Shown here piece by piece: positions 1 to 8,593 of a stretch of DNA of 64,000 nucleotides. Under the pieces are notes generated by a model, which did not search any database, was not told the origin of the DNA, and saw only the letters and a list, made by a program, of their open reading frames with translations. Position 1 is the first letter of the stretch, and the number at the start of each line of letters is the position of its first letter. The stretch is from Salinicoccus carnicancri Crm. GTDB lineage: Bacteria; Bacillota; Bacilli; Staphylococcales; Salinicoccaceae. Both the position numbers and the translations under genes were made by a program. The stretch is from positions 248,001-312,000 of the forward strand of contig NZ_ANAM01000001.1 of assembly GCF_000330705.1 (NCBI RefSeq). Reading direction: 5' to 3'.

Positions 1-373
1 GGCTTCAGCAACGATGCTGCTGCCGGGGATTTCAGGCTCGCTTGTCCTCCTGCTTCTCGGTTCGTATTCCATCATCATCTACTCACTGAGTGAGCTGACA
101 TCTCTGAATCTCGCTGTGCTTCCCATGCTGATTGCTGCAGGGCTTGGAATTCTTTCGGGACTGCTCGTGGCGAGCCGGATCATCCAGTATATGCTGCGCC
201 ATTACACATATCTGACATATGCGGCGATACTCGGTCTGGTCCTTGGATCCGTCTTTGCAATCTATCCGGGACTGCCCGCGACACCGCTGACCTGGCTGAC
301 TACGATCGCCGTATTCATCGCAGGTCTCATGATAAGCTATTACATGGGTAAGGAGAACGAAGACACTATTTAA
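1..373 (+). CDS. DUF368 (PopT-type) undecaprenyl-phosphate translocase, C-terminal part
   Basis: The gene enters from the left edge; the reading frame is open from base 2, so only about the last 123 residues are present. The segment contains the family hallmark TMLLPGISGS followed by four or more hydrophobic segments and a short polar end. DUF368 proteins are polytopic membrane proteins; members in Gram-positive bacteria have been shown to recycle the undecaprenyl-phosphate lipid carrier across the membrane for wall synthesis. The assignment to DUF368 rests on the PGISGS motif and the hydrophobic pattern; the transport role is from the family. The stop codon lies 18 bases before the next gene, so the two are probably cotranscribed. 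Confidence 0.8.
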   Translation, partial: ASATMLLPGISGSLVLLLLGSYSIIIYSLSELTSLNLAVLPMLIAAGLGILSGLLVASRIIQYMLRHYTYLTYAAILGLVLGSVFAIYPGLPATPLTWLTTIAVFIAGLMISYYMGKENEDTI

Positions 374-390
374 CTAGAGAGGTGAGTATT

Positions 391-1446
391 ATGTCCGGAG
401 GACATCCACTGGTCAAGGCTTTCCATAAATATATCGAGGGCACAATCGACTACCGCATCGGAGTGATGGGCCAGGTAGACGCCGGAAAAAGCGCGCTGGT
501 CAGTGCACTGGCCGGGGCCGATACACACATTTCCACCCGGACCGATGCCACGCGTACGATCTCTTCCCATAAATACGGAAAACGGGGGCAAATCCTCGAT
601 TTTCCCGGTGTAGGCACGACTGAATACTCCCCGAAACAATATAAGAAACTGATCCGCAAAGCAGATCTCGGCCATGTCCTGTATGTCTTCTCATCAAAAA
701 TCAGGGAAGCGGATGAGGAAATCATCCGCTTCCTTGCAAAAAGGAAGACGGGTATCACCTTCATCTACAGCAAATCCGACACACTGGTCGACGTATCAGG
801 AGCGAGGGAGCAGAAGATGCTCATGCATGACAAAGACACGGAACTGCATGTCACATTCAAAAAGCACCTCTCCCAGCCGCTCAATTATCATTTCGTCAGC
901 GTCAGGGACAATATCGGAATCGAAGGGCTCCAAGCCGCCCTGCAGCCGATATTCGAAGCGAAGGACAAAGAGTTCGCCAGGCGGGTGCACAGTGCGGAGT
1001 ACATGGAGAAATTTTTGAATAAAAGACTCAATACCCTTGCGTCTAAACTATTATCGCCGGGGTTGAAGGATATCATTCTCCAGAGAGCATATCGCTCCAT
1101 AGAGGAGATGACAGAAGCACATTTCGAAGTCACCCCCGAAGATGGCGAAACAATCGTCAGGGCGATACCCAGGGCCGCAGACTACATCAACAAGGCCAAA
1201 AAGACGGATAACACAGGGATGAAATCGAAGGAGTACCTCAGCCAGCTGGCAACGCTGTTCGGTACAGTATTCAAACTGAGGAAGCTGAACATCATATCAT
1301 TCATAGTATCCACCCTTGGTGAAGCCGGTATCAAAAACATATATCCGGTACTGAAAGGTATATTCGAGTACGTCGGGGATATGAACGACTTTGCACGGGA
1401 AATACTGAAGCATTACAGCAGGGAACAAAAAGAGACATCTGAATGA
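391..1446 (+). CDS. Orphan P-loop GTPase, about 351 aa
   Basis: Residues 24-34 form a G1 loop (GVMGQVDAGKS), DFPG at 70-73 is G3 and SKSD at 127-130 is G4, so this is a TRAFAC-class small GTPase domain of the Era/EutP-like kind. The C-terminal half (about 200-351) has no motif I recognise and looks largely helical, with a hydrophobic stretch near 300-330 that could touch membrane, as in dynamin-like or IRG-like GTPases. An in-frame GTG lies at 382, but the GAGAGGTG Shine-Dalgarno sequence at 377-384 favours ATG 391. It follows the lipid-carrier translocase gene closely and is closed off by a terminator. The biological role is unknown. Confidence 0.75.
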   Translation: MSGGHPLVKAFHKYIEGTIDYRIGVMGQVDAGKSALVSALAGADTHISTRTDATRTISSHKYGKRGQILDFPGVGTTEYSPKQYKKLIRKADLGHVLYVFSSKIREADEEIIRFLAKRKTGITFIYSKSDTLVDVSGAREQKMLMHDKDTELHVTFKKHLSQPLNYHFVSVRDNIGIEGLQAALQPIFEAKDKEFARRVHSAEYMEKFLNKRLNTLASKLLSPGLKDIILQRAYRSIEEMTEAHFEVTPEDGETIVRAIPRAADYINKAKKTDNTGMKSKEYLSQLATLFGTVFKLRKLNIISFIVSTLGEAGIKNIYPVLKGIFEYVGDMNDFAREILKHYSREQKETSE

Positions 1447-1458
1447 AACCTGAAAAAT

Positions 1459-1495
1459 AACCCGAAATCCATGGCCGGTGGAATTCGGGTTTTTT
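1459..1495 (+). terminator. Rho-independent terminator after the GTPase gene
   Basis: An inverted repeat (AACCCGAAATCC and GGAATTCGGGTT, one mismatch) around a 9-base loop is followed by a run of six T. It ends the transcript before the sugar operon promoter. Confidence 0.85.
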
Positions 1496-1531
1496 AATTG
1501 AATGATAAAATGGAGGAGTGAACACTCTGAC

Positions 1532-1545
1532 GCAATCGTTTGCAA
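1532..1545. promoter_or_regulatory. LacI/CcpA-type operator copy 1
   Basis: GCAATCGTTTGCAA has the CG-centred symmetry of LacI-family operators and fits the cre pattern TGNAANCGNNNNCA apart from its first base. The identical 14 bases recur at 1609-1622. It lies about 85 bases upstream of the -35 element. Confidence 0.55.
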
Positions 1546-1607
1546 TAAAAACTTTATAATACAATTTATAATCACCTTAAACATTGTCAAATATGCATAT
1601 AATACTA

Positions 1608-1622
1608 TGCAATCGTTTGCAA
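1608..1622. promoter_or_regulatory. LacI/CcpA-type operator copy 2
   Basis: TGCAATCGTTTGCAA matches the cre pattern on both strands and repeats the upstream copy 77 bases away. It ends eight bases before the predicted -35 element, a position where a bound repressor or CcpA would affect polymerase. Either the LacI-type regulator of this operon or CcpA could bind. Confidence 0.6.
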
Positions 1623-1629
1623 AAATATC

Positions 1630-1658
1630 TTGACTTATATGTTTTCTAAATATAAAAT
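1630..1658 (+). promoter_or_regulatory. Sigma-A-type promoter of the sugar operon
   Basis: TTGACT at 1630-1635 and TAAAAT at 1653-1658 are separated by 17 bases. The pair is bracketed by operator-like palindromes, leaving a leader of about 40 bases before the first gene. Confidence 0.65.
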
Positions 1659-1667
1659 CATCTGTAC

Positions 1668-1685
1668 AAGCGTTTGATAACGCTT
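1668..1685. promoter_or_regulatory. LacI-type operator downstream of the -10 box
   Basis: AAGCGTT and AACGCTT form a perfect 7-bp inverted repeat around TGAT, covering the expected transcription start. Its sequence differs from the two upstream palindromes, so it may be read by a different protein (dedicated regulator versus CcpA). Confidence 0.6.
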
Positions 1686-1707
1686 ACATAACCGAGGAGG
1701 TACTCAA

Positions 1708-3015
1708 ATGTCTAAAACAAAGTGGGGTTGTTCGTTATTGCTGTCATTGACGCTTCTGCTGGGTGCATGTGGAAACAGTGGCGATGGTGGTGGCTCTGTT
1801 TCAGAAGGCAGTGACGGAGAAGGGGGCAGCGGTGACGGAGAAGTGACAATCGACGTTTACCAGTTCAAAGTTGAATTTCGTGAGCAGTTCGAAGAACTCA
1901 TTGCACAGTACGAAGAAGAGAATCCTGATGTAACTATCAACGTTGAGACTGTAGGCGGAGGAAATGATTACGGTGCTACACTCAAATCCAAAATCGCATC
2001 AGGAGAAGAGCCGGATATCTTTAACATTGGCGGACCACAGGATTATGAGGACCACAAGGACCGTATCGCACCAATTGAAGATTCAGAAGCCGTAGATACT
2101 GCTTTGGATGGAACTTTAGATGCGGTTACCATTGATGATCAGGTATACGGTATCCCATACAACCTTGAAGGTTACGGGCTGATCTATAACAAACAGATAC
2201 TCGATGAAGCGGGTATAAACCCTGAAGAGCTGACTACAATGGAAGACCTTCAGGCGGCTACAGAAAAACTGGATAGTATGAAGGAGGAGCTTGGTCTTGA
2301 TGCAGTCTATGCATTCCCGGGCAAAGAAAGGTGGGTTTACGGCAACCACACCAGCAGTTCCTTCCTTGCTCCTGAATTCAATAATAACGTAATGGATGCA
2401 TTTGCAGCTGACACTGTTGAATTTGAACTTTCTGAAGAACTTAAGACATACATTGATATGCAGGCGGAATATTCTGTGACACCTGTTCTGAGCCTGGATT
2501 ATTCCCAGCAGGTTGAGGCGCTTTATTCCATGGGGAAAGTAGCCATGATCCAACAGGGCAACTGGGCATATCCTTCTGTAGAGCAGATTGCACCGGAAGT
2601 GGCGGAAAATTCCGGAATCTTGCCGATTCCGGTTGATGGTGAATCCAAAATGCCGGTCGGGGTTCCCCAGTACTGGGTGGTAAACTCAGGTGCGGACGAA
2701 GAAGTACAGACAGCGGCTGTAGAATTCCTGGACTGGATGTACACATCGGACGCGGGCAAGGAGATTGTCCTGAATGAATTCAACTTCATTCCTGCATTTG
2801 AAAATTACGATACTTCTCAAATATCAGATCCACTATCAAAAGAGATTTATGAATATACCGAAGAAGGTAATACAAGCGGATGGGTCTTCCTTGGATACCC
2901 GACCGGATTCTCTGAAGATGTATTTGGAAACAATGTCCAGCAATACCTTTCCGATGAAATTACCTGGGATGAAGCCATGGAGAATTCGAAAGAATATTGG
3001 GAAGAGAATCGATAA
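1708..3015 (+). CDS. Sugar ABC transporter substrate-binding lipoprotein
   Basis: This is the extracellular binding protein of a carbohydrate ABC importer (solute-binding family 1, MalE/UgpB-like; 435 aa). A signal peptide ends in a lipobox LGAC with the lipidated cysteine at residue 21, followed by a Gly/Ser/Asp/Glu-rich linker to about residue 45 and the binding domain. The pattern DIFNIGGPQDYEDH and the long C-terminal domain with many Trp/Tyr residues suit a sugar ligand. GAGGAGG sits nine bases ahead of ATG 1708. It is the first gene of the operon, followed by two permeases. The ligand cannot be read from sequence; a disaccharide or glycoside is inferred from the neighbouring enzymes. 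Confidence 0.9.
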   Translation: MSKTKWGCSLLLSLTLLLGACGNSGDGGGSVSEGSDGEGGSGDGEVTIDVYQFKVEFREQFEELIAQYEEENPDVTINVETVGGGNDYGATLKSKIASGEEPDIFNIGGPQDYEDHKDRIAPIEDSEAVDTALDGTLDAVTIDDQVYGIPYNLEGYGLIYNKQILDEAGINPEELTTMEDLQAATEKLDSMKEELGLDAVYAFPGKERWVYGNHTSSSFLAPEFNNNVMDAFAADTVEFELSEELKTYIDMQAEYSVTPVLSLDYSQQVEALYSMGKVAMIQQGNWAYPSVEQIAPEVAENSGILPIPVDGESKMPVGVPQYWVVNSGADEEVQTAAVEFLDWMYTSDAGKEIVLNEFNFIPAFENYDTSQISDPLSKEIYEYTEEGNTSGWVFLGYPTGFSEDVFGNNVQQYLSDEITWDEAMENSKEYWEENR

Positions 3016-3077
3016 TAGAAAGATGGGGGCAGGAGCAGAATTTTTGCTCCTCCCTTTCATAAAAGAGGTGTTAATAT

Positions 3078-3944
3078 ATGAAAACCAAAAGTCTGATGTA
3101 TTGGATATTTCTTGCGCCGGTATTGGCTGCTTTGCTAATAGTGGTCGTTGTTCCTTTCGTATGGGGAATCTATTACTCACTGACTGAATGGTCAGGTGAT
3201 ATGGCACAGACTCCTGTATTCAAGGGTTTTGATAATTACGCAAATCTTCTGAGTGATCCAACCTTCCTCAGCTCGTTATGGTTCACTTTCAAATATGCGA
3301 TTGTAACAGTCGTGATCATCAATATCGTCGGCTTTTCTTTAGCTTTGATTGTTACGAGCTACATAAAATCGAAAAATATTCTGAGGACAATATTCTTCAT
3401 GCCCAACCTTATCGGCGGTCTAATACTCGGGTTTATATGGCAGTTCATCTTTACAAACATTTTTAATGCAATCGGGAGTGCAATGGGTGTAGAAATGCTC
3501 CAGGGATGGCTGGCAACACCAGCGACCGGTTTTTGGGGAATGGTTATCCTTCATGTATGGCAGATGGCCGGCTATATCATGATCATTTATATCGCATACC
3601 TTCAGAGCATACCGGACGAACTGCTGGAGGCTGCGGATATGGACGGTGCGAACTACATGCAGAAGCTGAAAAACGTCATTGCGCCTCTTGTTGCACCGGC
3701 ATTTACAGTCAGCATGTTCCTCACTCTTTCGGGGTCATTTAAAATCTATGATCAGAACCTTTCTCTTACAGGCGGTGGACCGGGCGGCTCTACAAAAATG
3801 ATCGCGATGGATATTGTTGATACGGCCTTTGCCATGAATACGATGGGCATGGCCCAGGCAAAAGCAGTAGTATTTTTCATCATCGTGGCAATCCTGAGTC
3901 TCACCCAGGTTTACTACAATAAGAAGAAGGAGGTGGAGCTGTAA
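3078..3944 (+). CDS. Sugar ABC transporter permease, MalF/UgpA type
   Basis: A 288-residue inner-membrane permease with six predicted helices. The first helix is at about 8-30, and the EAA loop (EAADMDGANYMQKLKNVIAP) near residues 187-206 contacts the ATPase. The C-terminal GGGPGGSTKM is typical of the carbohydrate-1 permease family. It pairs with the next gene, whose start codon overlaps this stop by one base, indicating translational coupling. AGAGGTG lies ahead of ATG 3078. With the binding protein and the ATPase at 9575 it makes a complete importer. Confidence 0.92.
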   Translation: MKTKSLMYWIFLAPVLAALLIVVVVPFVWGIYYSLTEWSGDMAQTPVFKGFDNYANLLSDPTFLSSLWFTFKYAIVTVVIINIVGFSLALIVTSYIKSKNILRTIFFMPNLIGGLILGFIWQFIFTNIFNAIGSAMGVEMLQGWLATPATGFWGMVILHVWQMAGYIMIIYIAYLQSIPDELLEAADMDGANYMQKLKNVIAPLVAPAFTVSMFLTLSGSFKIYDQNLSLTGGGPGGSTKMIAMDIVDTAFAMNTMGMAQAKAVVFFIIVAILSLTQVYYNKKKEVEL

Positions 3945-4765
3945 TGAAAAAGAAAAAATCAAGAGGCCGCATCATATTGGAAATTATAGGGATAGCTCTT
4001 GGTTTACTATGGCTTTCACCTTTCTATATAATGCTTGTTAACGCCTTCAAATCAAAAAGGGAAATGTTTGAGAATACACTTGCGCCTCCAAAAGAACCCA
4101 TCTTTGATAATTTCATCAATGCTTTTCAGGGATTGGACTTTTTAAGAACATTTTTCAATTCTTTTCTGATTACTACTGTGAGCATAGTCTGTATCGTCTT
4201 TTTCTCTGCAATGGCGGCATACGCATTGTCAAGGAATAAAAGTAAGATCAGCGGATTCGTGTTCTTTTTGTTTGTTGCTTCAATGCTTATACCGTTCCAG
4301 GCTGTCATGATTCCGCTCATTAAGATATTCAGTGAATTGCAGAGCCTAAATAAAGGTGGCCTGATTTTCATGTATATCGGTTTCGGGTCGGGGCTTTCAC
4401 TGTTCCTTTACCATGGTGCGCTGAAAAATATTCCTGTTTCACTGGATGAGGCAGCGAAGATTGACGGGGCTACAAAATGGCAGACTTTCTGGCATGTAAT
4501 CTTCCCATTGCTTCGGCCGATAGGCGTTACAGTAGCCATACTCAACGTTATCTGGATATGGAATGACTTCCTCCTTCCAAGTCTGGTGCTGGGAAGAGGA
4601 GATGAAACGATTCCGTTGAAATTATTCCTGTTCTTTGGCCAGTACACCAAACAGTGGACATTGGCGCTCGCAGGGCTGACAATATCAATCATTCCGGTGG
4701 TTATCGGATATTTCATCGCCCAGAAGCATATCATCAAAGGAGTATCCGATGGCGCAGTGAAGTAG
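3944..4765 (+). CDS. Sugar ABC transporter permease, MalG/UgpE type
   Basis: The second, shorter permease subunit (273 aa) of the importer. It has six hydrophobic helices and an EAA motif (EAAKIDGATKWQTFWHVIFP) in the loop before the last two helices. The C-terminal QWTLALAGLTISIIPVVIGYF is characteristic of the MalG side. TAATG overlap with the preceding permease ensures matched synthesis. The regulator gene follows after 19 bases with its own AGGAGG, so the regulator is probably made from the same transcript. Confidence 0.92.
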   Translation: MKKKKSRGRIILEIIGIALGLLWLSPFYIMLVNAFKSKREMFENTLAPPKEPIFDNFINAFQGLDFLRTFFNSFLITTVSIVCIVFFSAMAAYALSRNKSKISGFVFFLFVASMLIPFQAVMIPLIKIFSELQSLNKGGLIFMYIGFGSGLSLFLYHGALKNIPVSLDEAAKIDGATKWQTFWHVIFPLLRPIGVTVAILNVIWIWNDFLLPSLVLGRGDETIPLKLFLFFGQYTKQWTLALAGLTISIIPVVIGYFIAQKHIIKGVSDGAVK

Positions 4766-4784
4766 ACAGGAGGAGTAACACATA

Positions 4785-5828
4785 ATGGTAACGATTAAAG
4801 ATGTAGCTAAACTAGCTGGTGTTTCACCCTCCACAGTTTCGAGAGTGATAAAAGATCATGATGGTATAAGCGGTGCAACAAAGAAAAAAGTGAGAAAGAT
4901 CATGGAAGAAATAGGTTATTCACCCAACATTGCAGCAAGGAATCTGGTTACGAACCAATCCTATACGATTGGATTGGTGCTGAAAAGCGGCATTCATGAA
5001 GTTAATCTGAATCCGTTCTTTTCAGATGTCAACCTGGGAGTATCTGAAGCATGCAGGGAGCATGGCTTCTCGACATTGACGACTTCCACTACCGATGATG
5101 ACTCTCTGCTGCATGAAGTGAAGGAGCTTATCAATTCGAGACAGGTTGACGGTTTCATTCTGCTGTATTCAAAAAAGGAAGATCCTGTCGTTGCTTATCT
5201 GCATGAAATAGATTTTCCATTTGTTGTCATTGGTAAGAATATCTTTGATATGAACAATGGCATTTACGTGGATAATAATAATGTGAATGCTGCAAAAACC
5301 ATGACAGAGCTACTTGTTAAAAACGGCTACAGAGACATCAGAATGATAGTGGACAACGAAGTGTTCGCTGTCTCACATGACCGGGTTGAAGGTTTTAAAA
5401 CAGCGCTCGATGAAGCGGGTATTTCTGCAGAAGATAAGATTATAAACTCTGATAATGACAGCAGGCCATTGAAGAAGCTGATTGCTGATGTACTGGAAGA
5501 AGGCCGGCCGGAAGCAATATTGACTTTGGATGCAGTACTCAATGCAAAAGTGATTTCCGCATTATATCAGTTGGAAGTCCGTATTCCGGAAGATGTTGCA
5601 ACTGCAACTTTCAATGATTCATTGTTAACGAAGTTCGCTTCTCCGCCCCAGACGACGGTGGATATATTCCCGGGTGAACTTGGCAGGGAAGCCGGAAACG
5701 AAATTATCGATTTAATAAGAAACCCTGACAAACTGAAGAAGAATATCATTATCCCGACTTCGATTATCGAACGTCAATCTACTAAAAGGAGGATGCCTGA
5801 TGAAAGTGACGGTATGGAACGAGTATAG
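4785..5828 (+). CDS. LacI-family transcriptional regulator
   Basis: Residues 1-50 form a LacI helix-turn-helix ([20 protein letters not shown], then the hinge region ending at NLVTNQS), followed by a periplasmic-binding-protein-like effector domain of about 280 residues; 347 aa is the usual family length. It is encoded inside the operon it most likely controls. The CG-centred palindromes around the promoter at 1630-1658 are the natural candidate operators. A repressor released by the imported sugar or a metabolite is the usual mode for this family, but ligand and sign are inference. The last 29 bases overlap the start of the ThuA-domain gene, so translation is coupled. Confidence 0.9.
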   Translation: MVTIKDVAKLAGVSPSTVSRVIKDHDGISGATKKKVRKIMEEIGYSPNIAARNLVTNQSYTIGLVLKSGIHEVNLNPFFSDVNLGVSEACREHGFSTLTTSTTDDDSLLHEVKELINSRQVDGFILLYSKKEDPVVAYLHEIDFPFVVIGKNIFDMNNGIYVDNNNVNAAKTMTELLVKNGYRDIRMIVDNEVFAVSHDRVEGFKTALDEAGISAEDKIINSDNDSRPLKKLIADVLEEGRPEAILTLDAVLNAKVISALYQLEVRIPEDVATATFNDSLLTKFASPPQTTVDIFPGELGREAGNEIIDLIRNPDKLKKNIIIPTSIIERQSTKRRMPDESDGMERV

Positions 5829-6522
5829 GCATGAGAATGAGTCTGACGTGGTGCGCGGGGTCTATCCTGACGGCATCCATGCGCAGATTGCCTCTTTCCT
5901 GAACGGGCATGAGGTGACAACGGCTACGCTGGATGATGAGGAGCACGGTCTTACTGATGAAGTACTGGATAGGACGGATGTCCTGGTATGGTGGGGGCAT
6001 AAGGCACATGATGAGGTGTCGGATGAGATTGCGGAAAAGGTCCGTCAGCATGTCCTTCGGGGCATGGGGCTTGTGGTGCTCCATTCGGCGCATTTTTCCA
6101 AACCATTCAAGCTGCTCATGGGTACTTCATGCGACCTTAAGTGGCGTGAGGCGAATGAGAAGGAACGGATCTGGATAGTGGATCCTGCGCATCCGATTGC
6201 CTCTGGGCTGGGGGAGTATTTTGAGCTGTCTGAAGAGGAGATGTACGGGGAGCACTTTGATATTCCGGCCCCGGATGAACTGATCATGCTCAGCTGGTTT
6301 GAGGGCGGAGAGGTGTTCAGAAGCGCCTGTACCTTCAAGCGCGGCAACGGCAAGATTTTCTATTTCCGCCCGGGACATGAAACGCACCCGACCTACTATG
6401 ATGAAAATGTGCAGAAGGTCATACAAAATGGTGTGGAATGGGTCGGATCGTCCAAAGGAACGCGCCACTATTATGGAAATTATCAACCACTAGAGGATAT
6501 AAAGGGGAATCATAATGATTAA
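5800..6522 (+). CDS. ThuA-domain protein
   Basis: A 240-residue protein with the ThuA fold (glutamine-amidotransferase-like). It shows the N-terminal MKVTVWNEY strand, [11 protein letters not shown] near residue 63, [13 protein letters not shown] near 92-104 and [17 protein letters not shown] near the end. In Sinorhizobium ThuA acts with ThuB in trehalose (and related disaccharide) use through 3-keto sugars; ThuA-like proteins have no canonical amidotransferase triad. AAAGGAGG at 5785-5792 fixes ATG 5800, inside the end of the regulator gene. The following dehydrogenase starts eight bases before this stop codon. A role in processing the imported glycoside is inferred from the thu-like gene set; the exact reaction is not visible. 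Confidence 0.85.
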   Translation: MKVTVWNEYRHENESDVVRGVYPDGIHAQIASFLNGHEVTTATLDDEEHGLTDEVLDRTDVLVWWGHKAHDEVSDEIAEKVRQHVLRGMGLVVLHSAHFSKPFKLLMGTSCDLKWREANEKERIWIVDPAHPIASGLGEYFELSEEEMYGEHFDIPAPDELIMLSWFEGGEVFRSACTFKRGNGKIFYFRPGHETHPTYYDENVQKVIQNGVEWVGSSKGTRHYYGNYQPLEDIKGNHND

Positions 6523-7549
6523 TGTCGGAGTCATCGGATGTGGCAGCATCGGTGTTAAACGCCACATCGCGGAATACAGTGGAAACGTAGATGTCAGACT
6601 TGTCGCTTTTTGTGACAGGGTGTATTCGCGTGCAGAGGAGCAGAAGGTGCTGCATGGCGGTGCCGCCTATGAAGATTACCGGGAACTCATTGCCGACCGT
6701 AATGTGGATGCGGTCAGTGTATGCACCCCGAACCATATGCACGCCGAAATTGCGATTGCGGCGCTTGAAGCGGGCAAGCATGTGCTTTGCGAGAAGCCGA
6801 TGGGTGTGACGCTTCCGGAAATGGACGCGATGATTGAAGCTGAGAAGCGTTCGGCGGGCCAGCTCATGATCGGACATAACCAGCGTTTTGTCAAAGAGCA
6901 TGAAGTGGCGAGGGAATGGATTACTTCCGGCAGGCTGGGTAAAATTTATTCTTTCCGTACGACTTTCGGCCATGGCGGGCCTGAAGGATGGAGCGTGGAC
7001 GGCAGGGATAGCTGGTTCTTCAAAGAGAGTCAGGCGGCCATGGGCGCGATGGGAGATCTCGGAGTCCATAAGGCCGATCTGATCAGGTTCCTGTTGGGCG
7101 AAGAGGTGACAGAGGTCGGCGGTATGATTTCGAAAAAGGCCAAAGATTTTTCGGATGTCGATGACAACGCGGTATGTGTGCTGCGCACGGAATCCGGGAT
7201 TATCGGGACACTGCAGGCGAGCTGGTCGTTCTACGGAGCAGAGGATAACTCGACTGTGATATACGGCGAGAAGGGTGTGCTCCGGCTGCTCAATGATGAC
7301 AGGCATTCATTCATCTTTACAGGGACGGACGGTGAAGTGCTGAAAGAAAATTATGGCGGCATCCAGACGAATGATGATGCCGGACAGAGCAAGTCATCAC
7401 AGGTCATGGACCGCTTCATCTCGGCTCTTAAAGGCGGAGAACGTGTCCCTGTGACGGCGGAGGATGCTAAAAATTCTGTACGCATCATACTGGACGCATT
7501 CGAATCGGACAGGAAAGATAAAATTATTACTGGGGAACAGGTGTTGTAG
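6515..7549 (+). CDS. Gfo/Idh/MocA-family oxidoreductase 1 (ThuB-like)
   Basis: A 344-residue NAD(P)-dependent sugar dehydrogenase. The Rossmann start VIGCGSIG is at residues 6-13, the CTPNHMH strand near 71-77, the catalytic-lysine motif CEKPMG near 90-95 and the substrate-side motif [10 protein letters not shown] near 182-191. Family members oxidise a sugar hydroxyl or an inositol, often giving a 3-keto product. It overlaps the ThuA gene by eight bases and abuts a second, divergent family member, so two sequential or opposing redox steps are plausible. Substrate not identifiable from sequence. Confidence 0.88.
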   Translation: MINVGVIGCGSIGVKRHIAEYSGNVDVRLVAFCDRVYSRAEEQKVLHGGAAYEDYRELIADRNVDAVSVCTPNHMHAEIAIAALEAGKHVLCEKPMGVTLPEMDAMIEAEKRSAGQLMIGHNQRFVKEHEVAREWITSGRLGKIYSFRTTFGHGGPEGWSVDGRDSWFFKESQAAMGAMGDLGVHKADLIRFLLGEEVTEVGGMISKKAKDFSDVDDNAVCVLRTESGIIGTLQASWSFYGAEDNSTVIYGEKGVLRLLNDDRHSFIFTGTDGEVLKENYGGIQTNDDAGQSKSSQVMDRFISALKGGERVPVTAEDAKNSVRIILDAFESDRKDKIITGEQVL

Positions 7550-8581
7550 ATGTCTAGAGTAAGACTGGGTTTCATCGGTGTCGGCGGTATTGCGACCGGC
7601 CGTCACATCCCGACTTTCCGAACATTGGATGAAGTCGAAATAACAGCGGTGCAGGACATCGACCGGGAACGGGCGGTGAAGGTGGCGGAAGAACTCGGAA
7701 TATCCGGAGTTTACACGGCCATCGAAGATATGTACCCGCACGTCGATGCGGTGGTGATCTGCACGCCGAATAAATTTCATGCGTCTATCAGCATCGATGC
7801 GATGAACCACGGAAAGCACGTCCTCTGCGAAAAACCGATGGCCCTTACGGCCGAGGAGTGCCGCCGGATGATCGAAGCGGAGCAGCGCAATGGTGTCAAA
7901 CTGCATATCGCCTATCACTACCGTTTCATGAAGGAGGCGATCGCCTCTAAAAAGATTATTGAGAGGGGCATCATCGGCGCTCCGATCGTTGTGCGTGTCA
8001 AAGGCCTTAGACGCCGTAAAGTCCCGGGATGGGGCGTATTCACCAACCAGGAACTTCAGGGCGGAGGGGCACTGATCGATTACGGCTGCCATCTGCTGGA
8101 TCTGGCGATGTATCTCATGGGGGATGTGAAACCGGTGGAAGTGTCCAGTTCCACATACAATCATCTCAGCAGGACGAATACGGTGAACGAATGGGGACAT
8201 TTCAACAGGGATACATTTGAAGTCGAGGATCATGTGAGTGCATTCATCCGTTTCGACAACGGTGCATCGATGCTGTTTGAAACGAGCTGGGCTGCGAATA
8301 TACCCGAGGATGAGAATCATATCAGCATCTCTGGTGTCGATGCCGGCCTCGACGTTTTTGATATGAAAGTCAACCAGGCGGATGAAGACCTGATGACGAC
8401 GATGCGCATTGACTATATAAAGGTCGATGAACCATACAGCAGACTGCAGGCGCAGGATTTCATTTCGGCAGTGAAAAACGGCACTCCGCTGCGGGTGAAG
8501 TCACATGAAGCGATGGAAGTGTCGAAAATCATTGAAGCGATATACAAAAGTTCACAAGAACAGCGCAGTGTAAGACTTTAG
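7550..8581 (+). CDS. Gfo/Idh/MocA-family oxidoreductase 2
   Basis: A second 343-residue family member with nucleotide-binding FIGVGGIATGRH, CTPNKFHA, catalytic CEKPMALT near residue 95-102 and DYGCHLLDLA near 179-188. It differs from its neighbour through most of the substrate domain, so this is not a recent duplication. The start codon directly follows the stop of the first dehydrogenase. Paired members of this family, together with an isomerase-like TIM barrel, are common in operons that break glycosides by oxidation, elimination/hydration and re-reduction. Confidence 0.88.
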   Translation: MSRVRLGFIGVGGIATGRHIPTFRTLDEVEITAVQDIDRERAVKVAEELGISGVYTAIEDMYPHVDAVVICTPNKFHASISIDAMNHGKHVLCEKPMALTAEECRRMIEAEQRNGVKLHIAYHYRFMKEAIASKKIIERGIIGAPIVVRVKGLRRRKVPGWGVFTNQELQGGGALIDYGCHLLDLAMYLMGDVKPVEVSSSTYNHLSRTNTVNEWGHFNRDTFEVEDHVSAFIRFDNGASMLFETSWAANIPEDENHISISGVDAGLDVFDMKVNQADEDLMTTMRIDYIKVDEPYSRLQAQDFISAVKNGTPLRVKSHEAMEVSKIIEAIYKSSQEQRSVRL

Positions 8582-8593
8582 GAGGTTTAATAT

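Noticed and set aside
6419-7306. Long open frame on the minus strand opposite the first Gfo/Idh/MocA gene (295 codons)
   Set aside because: It is His/Arg-rich with no domain pattern and mirrors a clear plus-strand gene; high-GC third positions create such antisense frames.
7397-8320. Minus-strand frame of about 307 codons opposite the second dehydrogenase
   Set aside because: Same reasoning: the composition is non-protein-like and the plus-strand gene is certain.
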